This document shows, piece after piece, positions 11,438 through 23,039 of a stretch of 64,000 nucleotides of DNA. Under the pieces are notes generated by a model. The model saw nothing but the letters and a program-made list of their open reading frames with translations, was not told the origin of the DNA and made no database searches. The stretch is from Cordia subcordata. Lineage: Eukaryota > Streptophyta > Magnoliopsida > Boraginales > Cordiaceae. The number at the start of each line of letters is the position of its first letter. The first letter of the stretch is position 1. The position numbers were made by a program, and so were the translations under genes. The stretch is taken from the NCBI GenBank assembly GCA_028554755.1, contig JAPTOF010000017.1:5146001-5210000 (forward strand), read 5' to 3'.

Positions 11438-13657
11438 ATGTCTTCGATACCCATGACCTCTACCATCCCTACATCTCCTTTTTCTCCTATCACGCCAGAC
11501 ATCTCTACTCCACTATCGACAGCATCTCCATCACTGCCCTAAGAAGTTTCTTTCTCTAGTACCTTCACTTGAGTTTCTACATCATCTCCCCTATCTGTAC
11601 ATACAATACCTACAGTAACCCGAACCACTATAGGTGTTAGTGATACTGCTTTCCCTCTTATTAATGCTGTTTCGCTTCTTTAACTCCCAACTTTAAGTAG
11701 TTTAAATATTACTACTCTTGTCACAATTAAGTTTGATGGCTCCAACCATCATTGATGGCGTTCGATATCGAACCAGTCCTCTCCACCCGTGGTGTATCTA
11801 GAGTTTTCGATGGCGCTCTCCCTTGTCCAACGACATATTCACCTACTCGTCTCTCCTGGCTCAGACCCCACAGCCATGGCTGATCATTCCTCTACTACAC
11901 ACATCGCCTTCATCCCATGTTCTCAACGCCAATCAATCTCGTCGAGCTTGCCCTAGACGTGTTTGTCGCCCTTGTTTCCATGTCCATTCCTGAACCTCTA
12001 CCACCTAAAAATATTCATCCCATGCAGACCCGATCCAAATAAGGCATCCTTATTTATAAACCCAAACAACTTCTATCTTTCACTGCTTCTATGACACTAG
12101 TGAGCCTACATCACGCATTATCACTTCCTGCAACCATCACTTGCAAAAAGAGATGGCCAAGCAATTCAATGCCTTACTCTAAAATCAAACATTGGTTCTT
12201 GTGCCACCCTAATCAACCAAGAATCTAGTTGGCTATAAATAGATTTATAGAATTGAGTATAACTCTAATGGTTATTGAGTGGTATAAGGCATGGCTTGTT
12301 TCTCAGGGGTTTTATTAGCAAGCAGGTATTGATTACTTTGAAACCTGAAGTTTTGTTGTTGAGCCTACCATCTTTCGTACTTTTTCTTGTCTATTGCTAT
12401 TTCTCGTGGTTGGCTTATTTGTCAATTAGACGTCAAAAATGCCTTTTTACATGGGTTTTGAGCTAAAGAGTTATACATGAAACAACCCCGAGGGTTCATT
12501 GATCCTTAATGGCCAATCATGATCCTTAATGCCCTAATCATGTGTGTAAATTACAAAAAGCACTATTTGATTTAAAGCAAGCTCCTCGTGCCTAGTTTAA
12601 CATATTCAATTCCTTTCTTCTATCTCATGATTTTCATTGTATTTTAGCTGATACCTCCATGTTTGTCTACTACTCCTCAAAAGGTATTGAGGTTCTCTTC
12701 TTCTTGTATGTTGATGACATTATTTTGACAAGCAGTTCTCCCTCCTTAATTTTTAGTTTCATTCACATCCTCACCTGGACCTTCGTGATGAAGGACCTAG
12801 GTAATCTTCATTGTTTTCGAGGAATTCAGGTAAAACACTTACATATCTCCTTGTTCTTGTCTCAAACAAAATACAATCGGGATCTCCTTCAAAAATTCTA
12901 TTCACAATGCTAAACTTATCAAATCACCTCTTCTCTCTAAATCGCAACCTTCATTGTATGATGGTAACCTATCAATAGATCCCATAGAATTCAAAAGTAC
13001 GGTAGGAGGTTTGCAATACCTGACTTTGACTCGATTTGACATTACTTTTGCTATAAACTTGGTTAGTCAACATATGAATGCTTCTCATACATCTCATTTG
13101 CAGCTTGTCAAAAGAATGTTTAGGTTCTTGTGTGGCACTATAGATGAAGGTATTCTCTTACATGGGGCTGCTCAACCTTCGCTTTTTGCTTATGCCGACG
13201 TAGATTAGGGTGGGTGTCCTAATAGTCATCGTTCTACGATGGGCTATGCTATAATCCTAGAATGTTCTCTCATATCCTAGCAATCAAAAAACAATCCATT
13301 GTTTCTCACTTAAGTACGGAAGTAGAATATAGGGCCCTTGCTTATGCACTTGCTGGGGCATATCGGATTAGACAATTGTTGCATGACTTACGTGTTGTGT
13401 TACCATCTCCAATAATCTTGTTTTGTGACAACATCTTTGCTACATATCTCTCTGCCAATCCAGTTCTCCATATGCGCACAAAGCATATTGAGATTGACTT
13501 CCATTTCATTCGAAAAAAGTCACTCAAGGTGATGTCCCTGTTCAATATGTACCTATGGCCTCTCAGCTCGCTGATATACTCACCAAGGCCTTGGCGTTTG
13601 CACAATTTCAAAAACTCAAGGCCAATCTTCACATATAGTTACGCCCTCGTTTAGATT
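11438..13657 (+). pseudogene. Copia-2 gag-pol remnant
   Basis: A gag-like start (ATG at 11438, Ser/Thr/Pro-rich) ends quickly in stops. RT pieces follow: [12 protein letters not shown] near 12428, [18 protein letters not shown] near 12540 with a stop where Trp is usual, FLYVDDIILTSS near 12700, MKDLGNLHCFRGIQ near 12790. RNase H fragments follow at 12954-13208 (TRFDITFAINLVSQHM) and 13262-13654 (LSTEVEYRALA, CDNIFATYLSANPV). Multiple stops and frame changes; integrase is not recognisable. Dead. Confidence 0.88.
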
Positions 13658-13666
13658 GAGGGAAGA

Positions 13667-13799
13667 TTTTAGAGTATATTGTATAGTGTATTGCCACATA
13701 GCATGTAAAGGTCAAAACTGTAACTTTGTATATTATATTATTCTTATAAATATATGCTAAGCACCCTCATTAGGGTGAGTCACCACAAATACTTCTATA
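13667..13799 (+). repeat. Copia-2 3' LTR
   Basis: Preceded by the purine-rich GATTGAGGGAAGA, a normal polypurine tract position. Same length as the 5' LTR. Confidence 0.9.
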
Positions 13800-13804
13800 A
13801 AACT

Positions 13805-14068
13805 AACTTTTGAATATATTAAAATTATTTTTTTATAGTATTGATGCAAATGCTTTATCAAAATATTAATTATATTATGCTTTAAGATCAAAATATTATT
13901 ATAAAATCAAATATCTAACAAAAAAAGTTATTTAGTCCAATAATAGTAATATTAACCATAATCATCATAACAACAACAATAACGACCCACGACAACAATA
14001 ACAATATGATATCAACCTTTTATAATAATTTTACATTTATCAGCTAATTCAACAATTAATTTTATGAA
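13805..14068 (+). mobile_element. hAT-like MITE, copy C, right fragment
   Basis: Continues copy C past Copia-2: TTGAATATATTAAAATTA, TTGATGCAAATG.TTTATCA, the ATAATAGTAATATTAACC region and ATTTATCAGCTAATTCAACA all match copy B at about 48785-49020. The outer CGGCAAA end has decayed. Confidence 0.65.
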
Positions 14069-14394
14069 AACTTAGACCATAGGATTATCTCAACTTACTT
14101 TCCCCATCCTGTTGGACCATAAGATTATCTCAACTTTTCCTTTTTAGATATTCATTTTGATTCCAATCTTACTTTTAGTTATATTTCATATACTTTTTCT
14201 TACATTTACTTTGTAGAAGCCTTTTGCTTGCAAAGTCTCCCTTTATGTACAATTTCAACCTAGCATTCACGACTTCTCTAGACTCATCCACCAAACTATA
14301 TCGAGGTAATTGATTTTTCATTTTGTTAATATAATAAATAAATATAGCAATATTTTCTTTATATGTAATACGTCCCCTCATATGCAAAGCTGGT
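14069..14394. other. Short spacer before Copia-3
   Basis: Contains two near-identical copies of ACCATARGATTATCTCAACTT (about 14085 and 14115). No gene; the minus-strand frame at 14175-14387 is not supported by any domain. Confidence 0.5.
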
Positions 14395-14594
14395 TGATAA
14401 CGTGCCTATCCTTTAGTCTTATTTTTAAATAATTTGTAGCTAAGGTCTGGTAACTTCTGGATTATATCTAGATACTATAGATAGACTAGGACTCTTGTAA
14501 GCCTTACCTTCTCTGGTACTTCACTAGTATAAAATCATGTACTTGTGCACAGATGAAATGCAACACAGAGTTTCATTTACAGTGTTAATCTTCA
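14395..14594 (+). repeat. Copia-3 5' LTR
   Basis: Begins TGATAACGTGCC and ends AATCTTCA (TG..CA). Contains a TATA-like AGTATAAAATC near 14526. 200 bp, as is its partner. Confidence 0.93.
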
Positions 14595-14606
14595 CGGTAT
14601 CAGCAG
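14595..14606 (+). other. Copia-3 primer-binding site
   Basis: CGGTATCAGCAG directly after the LTR matches the core GGTATCAG of the initiator-Met tRNA complement. Confidence 0.75.
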
Positions 14607-14667
14607 TGTTCACGACAAAAGTCTTGTCCATTTTCATCCTCTGTAATATCTTTTTCACTGGTTCATC

Positions 14668-15663
14668 ATGGATACAGCAAATAACCTATCCCTACCTACC
14701 TTCAACGTTAAAATTTTTGTTACTGTCACACTTGACTACTCAAATTACTTGACCTGGAAAGAACAGATTCTCATGTTCTTTACCTTTAGTGGTCTCTTAG
14801 ATTTTATTGACGGCACCATTAAACGTCCTCTCTCCACACCAATTTCTCCACCAACAGCTTCATCATCCTCCACCACCGAACCATCCACACCACAGAAAAC
14901 ATCAACTCTCACGAAGTCAGAAACTTCTACTTCTACAGACACGCTCAGCTTGGAAGAATGGATAAAATATGACAACTTTCTAAAATCATGCATCACTGCC
15001 ACATTATCCGACCAACTAATGCATCAGTCTCTTGGTCATTCATCAGCCTATTCTCTGTGGACTTTTCTTGAAACATCATTCTTGCAACAGTCGTTAGCCC
15101 GCAAATCTGTCTTGCGTGCCCAACTGCGTTCAATCAAGAAGGGGACGAGGTCCATGGTTGATTTTCTTCAAGAGATTCAGAATTTGGCTACTGCTCTTGT
15201 AGCTATTGGTGATAGTGTTACTGATTATGATATGGTGCTCGCTACCCTTGATGGGTTGCCAAGAGAGGATCGCCCTTTCGTCACTATGGTCGAGCATGTG
15301 TTACCTACACCAACTTTCACTGATCTCCGGGCCAAATTGTTTGTTTATGAGCAGCGCCTCATGCTTGATGCTGCTTTGGTTGAGTCATCTTCCTCCACTA
15401 ATAAGGCATTTTTGTCACAAGTTCAAAAATCATCTTCCTCTGAGCAGGTTGTGGAGTCTGCTATAAAACAGAACGATGGTCAGAGTTTTTCTGGCAATCA
15501 TCCTTCTTTGAGCAGGTGTTCGACCCAGATTTCAGCTTCTCAATCCAACAGGCCAAATCGCTATGTTAAATGCCAGATTTGCTATAAACAGGGTCATCTT
15601 GCTTCTAAGTGTAAGTTTCGGTATCGACGTTCTCATAATAGTTCTCCTAATCATCAGCCATAA
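14668..15663 (+). CDS. Copia-3 Gag (capsid/nucleocapsid) protein
   Basis: Uninterrupted frame of 331 codons, starting MDTANNLSLPTF shortly after the primer-binding site. The front half has the Copia gag pattern (YLTWKEQILMFF, then LWTFLETSFLQQSLARKSVL and LRSIKKGTRSMVDFLQEI). A CCHC zinc knuckle, CQICYKQGHLASKC, lies at about residues 302-315, expected to bind RNA in the nucleocapsid region. A Ser/Thr/Pro-rich insert is at residues 55-95. It ends in TAA at 15661-15663; protease follows. Expression is not shown by the sequence. Confidence 0.9.
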   Translation: MDTANNLSLPTFNVKIFVTVTLDYSNYLTWKEQILMFFTFSGLLDFIDGTIKRPLSTPISPPTASSSSTTEPSTPQKTSTLTKSETSTSTDTLSLEEWIKYDNFLKSCITATLSDQLMHQSLGHSSAYSLWTFLETSFLQQSLARKSVLRAQLRSIKKGTRSMVDFLQEIQNLATALVAIGDSVTDYDMVLATLDGLPREDRPFVTMVEHVLPTPTFTDLRAKLFVYEQRLMLDAALVESSSSTNKAFLSQVQKSSSSEQVVESAIKQNDGQSFSGNHPSLSRCSTQISASQSNRPNRYVKCQICYKQGHLASKCKFRYRRSHNSSPNHQP

Positions 15664-18600
15664 AGCTTTGCAGGTTTCCATCAGTATTTCCCTTGGCCAC
15701 AAGTTCAGTCTCCTATGGAGGTTTGCCCATCTTATTTCTCGTCCTCTGAGTCTATTCAGTCATGGATTCCTGATTCCGGAGCATCTGCACACATGACTTA
15801 TGATCCTTCTCTTCTGTAAACACTTCAACCGTCTTATGGGAATGAGCAAGTTGTGGTTGGTGATGGTCAATCTCTTCCAGTTCAACATACAGGTTCTACT
15901 GTATTTTCTGTATCCCCTAAACTCCTGCACATGTCCCATGTCTTGCATGTTCCAAATATTACTCATAATCTGCTTTCTTTGTCACAATTTACAAAAGATA
16001 ATCAAGTCTCACTTGAATTCTTTCCTCATTTTTGTGTTATAAAGGACCTCCACACAGGGATGCCATTGCTCAAGGGCCACGTTGAATCTAGCCTCTACAA
16101 ATTGTCTTTGCCAGGTCCTGCTAAGCAACGTCATCATGCTTTCAGTGTCAAGTCCACTTCAGCCTCCTTATGGCATCAACGACTAAGCCATCCATCGAAG
16201 TCAGTGTTATCCAAACTTCACAGTCAGTCCTTTGTTAACATTTCTAGTTTTAAGTCTCTTAATAAATGTTAACATTTATGATGTGACGTAGTCATAAACT
16301 CCCGTTTGCACACTCTGATAGGATTTCTTCAACTCCACTCGAACTGGTTCACTGTGATATATGGGGGCCTGCTCCAGTCGAGTCGTTTTCTGGTTTTCAT
16401 TTTTTCCTAATTTTTGTTGATGATTTTAGTAGATTTGTTTGGTTTTATCCTATGAAACACAAATTGGAAAGTTTTATTCATTTTGCTAATTTTAAGTCAT
16501 TGGTTGAGAATTTTTTTGGCACTACAATAAAATTTTTCCAATGTGATGGTGCGCCTGAACTGATTCATGGTGATTTTAAAAATTTGTTGGCTGCTTCTGG
16601 TATTCAATATCGCATCTCTTACCTTTACACCCCTAAACAAAATGGCCTTTCAGAAAGAAAAATTCAGCATATCACTGAAGTTGGGTTATCTTTATTGTCT
16701 CAATCGTCCTTACCAAAACGTTTTTGGGTTGAGGCTTTTGCTACTACTGTTTTCTTAATAAATTGATTGCCGACGTCTATTCTTGGGCACCAGTCTCCTT
16801 TTCAGCGTGTGTTTCACAAGCCTCCAAATTATGCTTTTCTTAAAGTTTTTGGGTGCTTGTGTTTTCCCTTTTTGGGTTCCACCAGGGCAGACAAGTTAAG
16901 TGCTAAATCTGTTCCCTGTGTTTTAGTTGGCTATGCTGAGAATTACAAAGGCTATCGTTGTTATGATATTCATACAGGACGTGTTTACATTTCGCGTCAT
17001 GTTGTTTTTTATGAAACTTGTTTTCCTTATGAGTCGCCTTCCCGGGTGTTACCTATGACAACTTTGACTTTGTCTTCAAGTCCGCTTTCGAATATGTCTA
17101 GCTCGTCTATCTCTACATTCATACCTTCATCTTTATTTGTTTCTGGTACTAGGTCTTCGCGTCAATATTCAACCTAACATGGCCCAGGTGTTGACGCAGT
17201 GGCTCCCATAGGTGTGTCCTCCTCACCAGTTGTTGCTTCACCGTCATCAGTTCCAGCTTAGGTAAGTTCTACTTCTTTAAATGTTTTGCCTACCTCCTCA
17301 CTTTCGTCACCACATACCTCATTTGCAAAAGAATTGTCTGTATCTTTTTTAGAGTCTTCGAGTCCTTCGTTGAGTCTGGAACCTGAGCATAACATTCAGT
17401 GTTTGGTTCCCTCCTCCACTCACTCTATGGTCACGCGAACGCAGGATAACACTCACAAGCCTAAACCATACTCTGACTATGTTTTGTTTCTCACACACAC
17501 TCCACAACTAGTAGAGGCTAGTAGTCTTTTTAAACCTACGACATATTCATAGGTAGTCAAATTTATTCATTGGAGGGATGCTATGTCTAAAGAGTATAAT
17601 GCCCTTCTGCAAAACAACACATGGACTCTCATTCCCAAACCCCCAAATGCAAATATTATTGGATCCAAATGGGTTTTTCAAATTAAGAGGAAAGCTGATG
17701 GTACAGTTGAAAGGTTTAAAGCACGTTTGGTTGCTAAAGGCTACAATCAAGAAGAAGGATTAGATTATACTGAAACCTTTAGCTCGGTTGTCAAATCAAC
17801 TACTGTTCGTGTTATTCTTTCTCTTGCCATATGAAATAATTGGAGTATTCAACAACTTGATGTTAATAATGCGTTTCTACATGGTATTTTAACTGAAAAT
17901 GTTTACATGACACAACCACCTGGTTATCAGCATTCTGACTTTCCGTCTCATGTATGCAAACTTCAGAAGGCGATATATGGACTTAAATAAGCTCCCCGAG
18001 CTTTGTTTTCTCGATTGAGTAACTTTTTTCTTAGTTTGGGGTTTCAGCAGTCTAAATCTGATACTTCATTGTTTGTCCGACAGTCTTTGTCCTCGCCAGT
18101 TTATTTATTGGTTTATGTGGATGATATTATCATTGCATGCCCTGATAAAAATGTTATTACCTTGATTATAACTATGTTGAATCAGCAGTTTACATTAAAG
18201 GACTTGGGCACATTGTCCTATTTCTTAGGTGTGCAGGTTCATCGAGATGACTCTGGTATTACTTTGACACAGTCTGCGTACATTTTAGAGTTACTCAATC
18301 GAGCAAAATTGGTTGATGCTGAACCTGTTACAACTCCAATGGTTTCTTATTCATTGACTCTTGGGGATGGTGATCCATTTCATGATCCTACATTGTACCG
18401 ACAAATTTTCAGCACTCTTTAGCATTCGACAATTACTCGACCAGACATTAGTTTTGCAGTCAACAAAGCACGTCAGTTCATGCATTCACCGACAGACCTT
18501 CATTGGATGGCTGTTAAGCGCATCTTGCGCTATCTCAAAAGTACTATTACAATGGGATTGCGTTTGTACACGGGTCAAGGAACTGAACTTCATGCATATT

Positions 18601-19064
18601 CTGATTCGGATTGGGCTGGCTGTCCAGATAATAGGAAAAGTACTCATGGTTACTGTATTTTTATGGGACGAAACTTAATTTATTGGTCTACTAAGAAGCA
18701 AATGACTATTGCTCGATCAAGTACCGAGGCTAAGTATCGTGCGTTAGCATTTGCTACAACCGAGTTATGCTGGATCAAGTCACTATTGCAGGAACTCCAG
18801 GTCATGTCTTCTACACCACCCGTGCTCTAGTGTGATAATATTGGGGCTACATATCTAGTTGCAAATCCTGTCTTCCATGCTAGAATGAAGCACATTGAAA
18901 TTGATGTTCACTTTGTTCATGACAAGGTGTCAAATGAAGAGTTGCAAATCCGGTTTGTCTCAATAGTGGATCAGTTAGTAGATATCATGACCAAGCCTTT
19001 GTTTGTCACTAGGTTTCATTTTCTAAGACACAAGCTCGCTGTGCATGCCCCAGTTTCACTTTAG
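15664..19064 (+). pseudogene. Copia-3 pol remnant (protease, integrase, RT, RNase H)
   Basis: Recognisable in order: protease motif DSGASAHMT near 15772; pre-integrase region with LPNITHNLLS-type signature and LWHQRLSHPS (15853-16272); integrase core (VENFFGTTIKFFQCDGAPEL, YTPKQNGLSERK, 16452-16766); RT (17583-17834 with [25 protein letters not shown] near 18110; LKDLGTLSYFLGVQVHRDDS near 18200); RNase H (YSDSDWAGCPDNRKSTHGY near 18600, SSTEAKYRALA, HIEIDVHFVHDK), ending in TAG at 19062-19064. Stops interrupt it near 15828, 16270, 16764, 17175, 17550, 17832, 17988, 18421 and 18829. Several are the result expected from C-to-T or G-to-A change of a conserved Gln, Arg or Trp codon. Confidence 0.93.
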
Positions 19065-19070
19065 GGGGGC
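19061..19070 (+). other. Copia-3 polypurine tract
   Basis: TTAGGGGGGC overlaps the pol stop and abuts the 3' LTR, as expected for the plus-strand primer. Confidence 0.8.
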
Positions 19071-19270
19071 TGATAACTTGTCTATCCTTTAGTCTTATTT
19101 TTAAATAATTTGTAGCTAAGGTCTGGTAACTTCTGGATTATATCTAGATACTATAGATAGACTAGGACTCTTGTAAGCCTTACCTTCTTTGGTACTTCAC
19201 TAGTATAAAATCATGTACTTGTGCACAGATGAAATACAACACAGAGTTTCATTTACAGTGTAAATCTTCA
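19071..19270 (+). repeat. Copia-3 3' LTR
   Basis: Same 200-bp length as the 5' LTR with about five substitutions. Ends AATCTTCA. Confidence 0.93.
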
Positions 19271-19456
19271 TTTGTTAATGGCTTCAATCACTAAACAAAG
19301 CGCTAGCTTATGAAACATCACACATCTAGGTCTTAAATTTTTCTTTTTTCTTTTTTTCGAGTTGGAATACAGATTACATAGTGTAGATATGAAAAATACG
19401 GTAATTTAATTAGAGGCAATCGAGACCATATTTAGTAACAAACACATTTCAGGAAT
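19271..19456 (-). other. 3' flank of a lost WIP unit (left piece)
   Basis: AATGGCTTCAATCACTAAAC and AAAGCGCTAGCTTAT match the distal 3' flanks of WIP5 (from 47417), WIP6 (from 50871) and, partly, WIP7 (from 58545). No WIP coding sequence follows within the expected 300-900 bp; the long-inverted-repeat element 19457-22995 interrupts it. Confidence 0.6.
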
Positions 19457-20643
19457 ATATAGTTTATTAGTTTATGTCGCAGGAATAAGACATTTAGATC
19501 CCTAACTTTTTTTACATTAGGACAACTAGGTCCTTTAGTTATTTTTTTCTTCTTAATAGATCTTTTTAAAACTAACGGAGTTAAATTTTTCACTAGTCAA
19601 ATAGTTGATCGACTAAAATTTCTTTTTTGCCCTTGTCATATCTCTTTCTCAAACATAGGTTCTACACAACTCATCAATACAACATCTATATATACATATA
19701 TATATATGTATATATGTATATTTGTATATATATATATATAAGCCTTTTTTGGCAAGCTTATGGGCACAACCTCAATTCATACTATTTGGAATTATGTGTG
19801 CAAGTTAATTAAATGCCATGTGTATTACAAGTCCTAAATTTATAATTTAGAAAACTATCCAGCAATTTTTAAAATAAAAAATAAAAAATAAAATCATAAG
19901 TACGGCAAGGATTTTTTTTTCTATTTGGTAAAAAATAAAATCAAATCCATATATCTTGATTTTCCCATTTATGATAACAATTTTTTCTTTTTTGGTAAAC
20001 AATTTAATCAAATCCATGTATCTTGCTACTCCTGATTATGTGAACGATTTGCTTCTTTTTTTTTTTTTTTGATAAATGATAAGATTCAACCTATAAAATT
20101 TTGCTTATCATCTTTATCACAACGAAATTAATTCATCTTATGCCATAATTCTAATGTATGTTTCCAAGGTTTTTAGTATTTGTATTCTGGTCTTGCGTAT
20201 CTGTCGGGTATCTAGCCACGAACCTGGAATAGCATTTCTATTTCATGAACAGTGCCAAGTTCCTTTATGAAGTCCCTTGCTTTCGGTAGTTTTTCTATTT
20301 TCTTTTCCCATGACTAAAAGCCTCTCAAATATAATCACCACATTGATATCATTTTTGAATCTATTTATGCTTTCCCATATAGACAATAGACATAATCCGC
20401 CAACATTCCAAGCTAAATAAATATCTCCTATTTTTTATTCTTTCCGATACATATAAAAAATAATTAATCTGGGCCCTTTATTTGAAAAGCCATTTTCTCT
20501 ATCAATATATTCTCTTTTCTTTTTTGTTTTTAAATAAAGGGTCAAAAAATTTTAGTTTTATGTAAATGATTGAGATTATCCTTCCTATAAATTGGAGAAA
20601 ATAAAAAATATGTGAGATTTGAAATCTCACACATTCCCCCTTT

Positions 20644-20845
20644 TGATCAATTTAGGGCCTGTTTAGATTCTTTTTTTTTTTTTTAAGTAAGGCATTTTTG
20701 TAAAAAGTACATTTTTTAATAATAACAAAAAAAAGATTTAGCTTAAAGTTGAAACTCTAAAAGTTTTTTCATAAGTCAAAAACTTTTACCATAAAAAAAA
20801 CTTTTTTCAAAAATTATTTAAAAAAGTCAATCCGAATGAGTCTTT
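20644..20845. mobile_element. TTTGGATT-family MITE
   Basis: Left end GGGCCTGTTTAGATTCTTTT; right end AGTCAATCCGAATGAGTC is its approximate reverse complement. AT-rich, non-coding. Confidence 0.5.
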
Positions 20846-21090
20846 AATAGCCTATTTAGATTATCTATTTTCTTTGCGTAGAAAGTAATTTTTTTAAGGC
20901 CGAAAGGGCACATCTTTTGTTATAATTATTTGAATTAGATTTAGAAAAAAAAAAGTTAAAATTCTTAAAATGGCTCGATTTCAACTTTTTTCTTTAAGGC
21001 AAAATTTTTAACTTTTCGAAAGACACGTTTTTAAAAAATTTTAAGAAAACAAATGTTTGTAAAAAAAAAATCAATCCAAATGAGCCCTAA
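20846..21090. mobile_element. TTTGGATT-family MITE, adjacent copy
   Basis: Left end TAGCCTATTTAGATTATC; right end ATCAATCCAAATGAGCCCTA is inverted to it. Lies directly after the previous copy. Confidence 0.5.
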
Positions 21091-23039
21091 ATTGAATTAC
21101 AAGTTAGATTTAACAATTTTAATAAGTGAAAGTCCGATTAGAGTGTGAAGATACTTTCTTCTTTCTTTTTAAATCCTTTATTCATATTATCTTTAGGTGT
21201 AAATCATTAAATTTAACCGTGCTCATTTGATATTAAAATTTAAGGGTTAGTTCTTCTACAAAATTAGATTAGTTTTCTTCAAATATTTTTGTAAGTTTTC
21301 ATATTTATTAGCTTTTTAAATATTGTTTTCTTAGATGATATATTGGTTTCCAGCTTATTTGTCTTTGCTTTTTAACATCCTAATTCATTAATTTAATAAA
21401 TATATTTTATCACAACAATTATTATATTCATTGTCTTCTGAAGTATGTCTTAAATAATTCTAAATTATTATATTCATGTGACTTTTAAGATTTATCAAAT
21501 ATATTGTTTCGGTTACCTTAAAAAATAAATAATGTTTGGATAAGAATAAGGATCATTATATGGGTCTTCTACGTGATATCAATTTGATAAGTGTAAAAAT
21601 AGATTTTTATTAAGTTTAACTAAATCTTCTAATCTGAGTAGTGTACATGCATAATTTATATCTTAGAAGTATTAATTCTTTTTTAAGAAACAAAAAGAAT
21701 TGGCCAAATCATTTGACAAAAGAAAAGTTTGAAATTATATTGGGCAGGTGTCTGTTAACGTGAAAACATCAATAGGATTTTCTGGCACTGCAAGTAAATA
21801 CAGATGAGATGCAACTATTTTTTTTTTATGTTTAAAAAAAATATTTTTGTAGTCAATTTATTATGTACTTGGGACAATTTATTTAAAAAAATTCAAATGA
21901 TTTTATGGAGATTACTAATTTAGAATTAATTAAAAGTCTGATGTGAATCACTTACTATACCAATTTAGTTTATCTCATACATAAAACTATTGGTTAAATG
22001 CAAATCTCCATAATTATATTTTAACTTAAATATATTTATTTCTATCCTCACCCATGAAGCGGTACGGATGTTATACTAATATAATCTGATTATGACCACC
22101 ACCTCAATTAACTGCACAATAATTGTTAATAACAAAAATATCAACAAAAAATTCATCATGCTTTGTCTTGTTATCTCCTAAAATAAACTCATCCTTTTCA
22201 ACTTGATTCACTTAGCGTCATGTAAGTCTGGAAACAATTTTATACATAGAAGACATAGCAACACACATACAAGATGTACACCAGCGAAGCATACTTTATA
22301 CGTTTGACATACACATCACAAAATTATAAATAAAAAAAAAAAAAAACCATACATGCAAACACAAAAGTTACTATGCTCTCGCACACTCTAGAACAGCACA
22401 CCCATGAAAAACAAAAGCACTCATATATGCAGAAACGTGGCATACAACTCCAAAGACGCCTCAAAATATTTAGTGGGAATAAGCATAGCTTCAGTGGAGC
22501 CAATCAGAATATTTGTAAAAACTGGTCGCTTGTGGATATTCTTTGTTAGTTGCTTTTAAACTTGTTTTGTTTGTTTTGTGAGGATTCACCGATTCTAATC
22601 TTTGTTGTCGCTTGTGCTGGGTTTTCTTTTAATGAAATATATTGCAGCTTTAGTGTGTGTGTGTGGGGGGGGGGGGTGGGGAAGCTCCATATATGCAAAA
22701 ATTTGGGCTCGAAAATTTGGAGATGAGGGTTTATGATTAAAATGGGGATTTTAGGATGAGGGTTTCGGAGGACAGCCGCTAGGGTGGCTTATTTTCTTCT
22801 TTCTATTTGTAGGATATGTACAATATTTACTATTTTATGTTTTTGCAGTCAAAAAAGATTAATGGTGTTAATCTTTGAGGACCTTTCAAGAGAGAAAAAA
22901 AAAAAACCGAAGGACTTAGTTGTCCTAATGCTAAAATGTTAAGGATTTAGATGTCTTATTCCCTTTATGTCACTAATCCATTAAATTATCAATGGATTAA
23001 CAATGAGAAAATGTCCGTCACCCTTGATAAAATTTTCTT

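Larger units (their letters stand above)
11241..13799 (+). mobile_element. Copia-2: short, decayed Copia element with 133-bp LTRs
   Basis: Two 133-bp LTRs (11241-11373 and 13667-13799) flank degraded gag/pol sequence. The 5-bp direct repeat AAACT lies immediately outside both ends (11236-11240 and 13800-13804). The host sequence on either side is one hAT-like MITE, so the insertion is nested. At 2.56 kb the element is about half the usual Copia length, so a large internal deletion must have removed most of gag, protease and integrase. Confidence 0.93.
14395..19270 (+). mobile_element. Copia-3: full-length Copia element, 4.9 kb, 200-bp LTRs
   Basis: Complete structure in order: 5' LTR, primer-binding site, gag, protease, integrase, RT, RNase H, polypurine tract, 3' LTR. 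The LTRs differ at five of 200 positions by eye, so insertion is relatively recent. Flanking pentamers are CTGGT (left) and TTTGT (right), so the target duplication is not exact. Gag is open but pol holds many stops, so the copy is not autonomous. It sits at the left edge of the ghost WIP unit: the sequence right after it (ATGGCTTCAAT.., 19277) is the WIP 3' flank. Confidence 0.95.
19457..22995. mobile_element. 3.5-kb element with about 130-bp terminal inverted repeats
   Basis: The left arm (19457 to about 19590: GTTTATTAGTTTATGTCGCA, GGAATAAGACATTTAGATCC, ACATTAGGACAACTAGGTCC) is the reverse complement of the right arm (about 22860-22995: GACTTAGTTGTCCTAATGCT, GATTTAGATGTCTTATTCCC, CATTAAATTATC). 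No transposase frame inside, so it would be a non-autonomous Mutator-like or foldback element. The interior is AT-rich, holds a (TA)n/(GT)n stretch (19690-19740), two TTTGGATT-type MITEs (20644-21090) and a G-run (22665-22680). WIP-unit flank lies on both sides. Confidence 0.55.

Noticed and set aside
14390..19275. Target-site duplication for Copia-3
   Set aside because: Flanking pentamers CTGGT and TTTGT match at only three of five positions, so I do not claim one.
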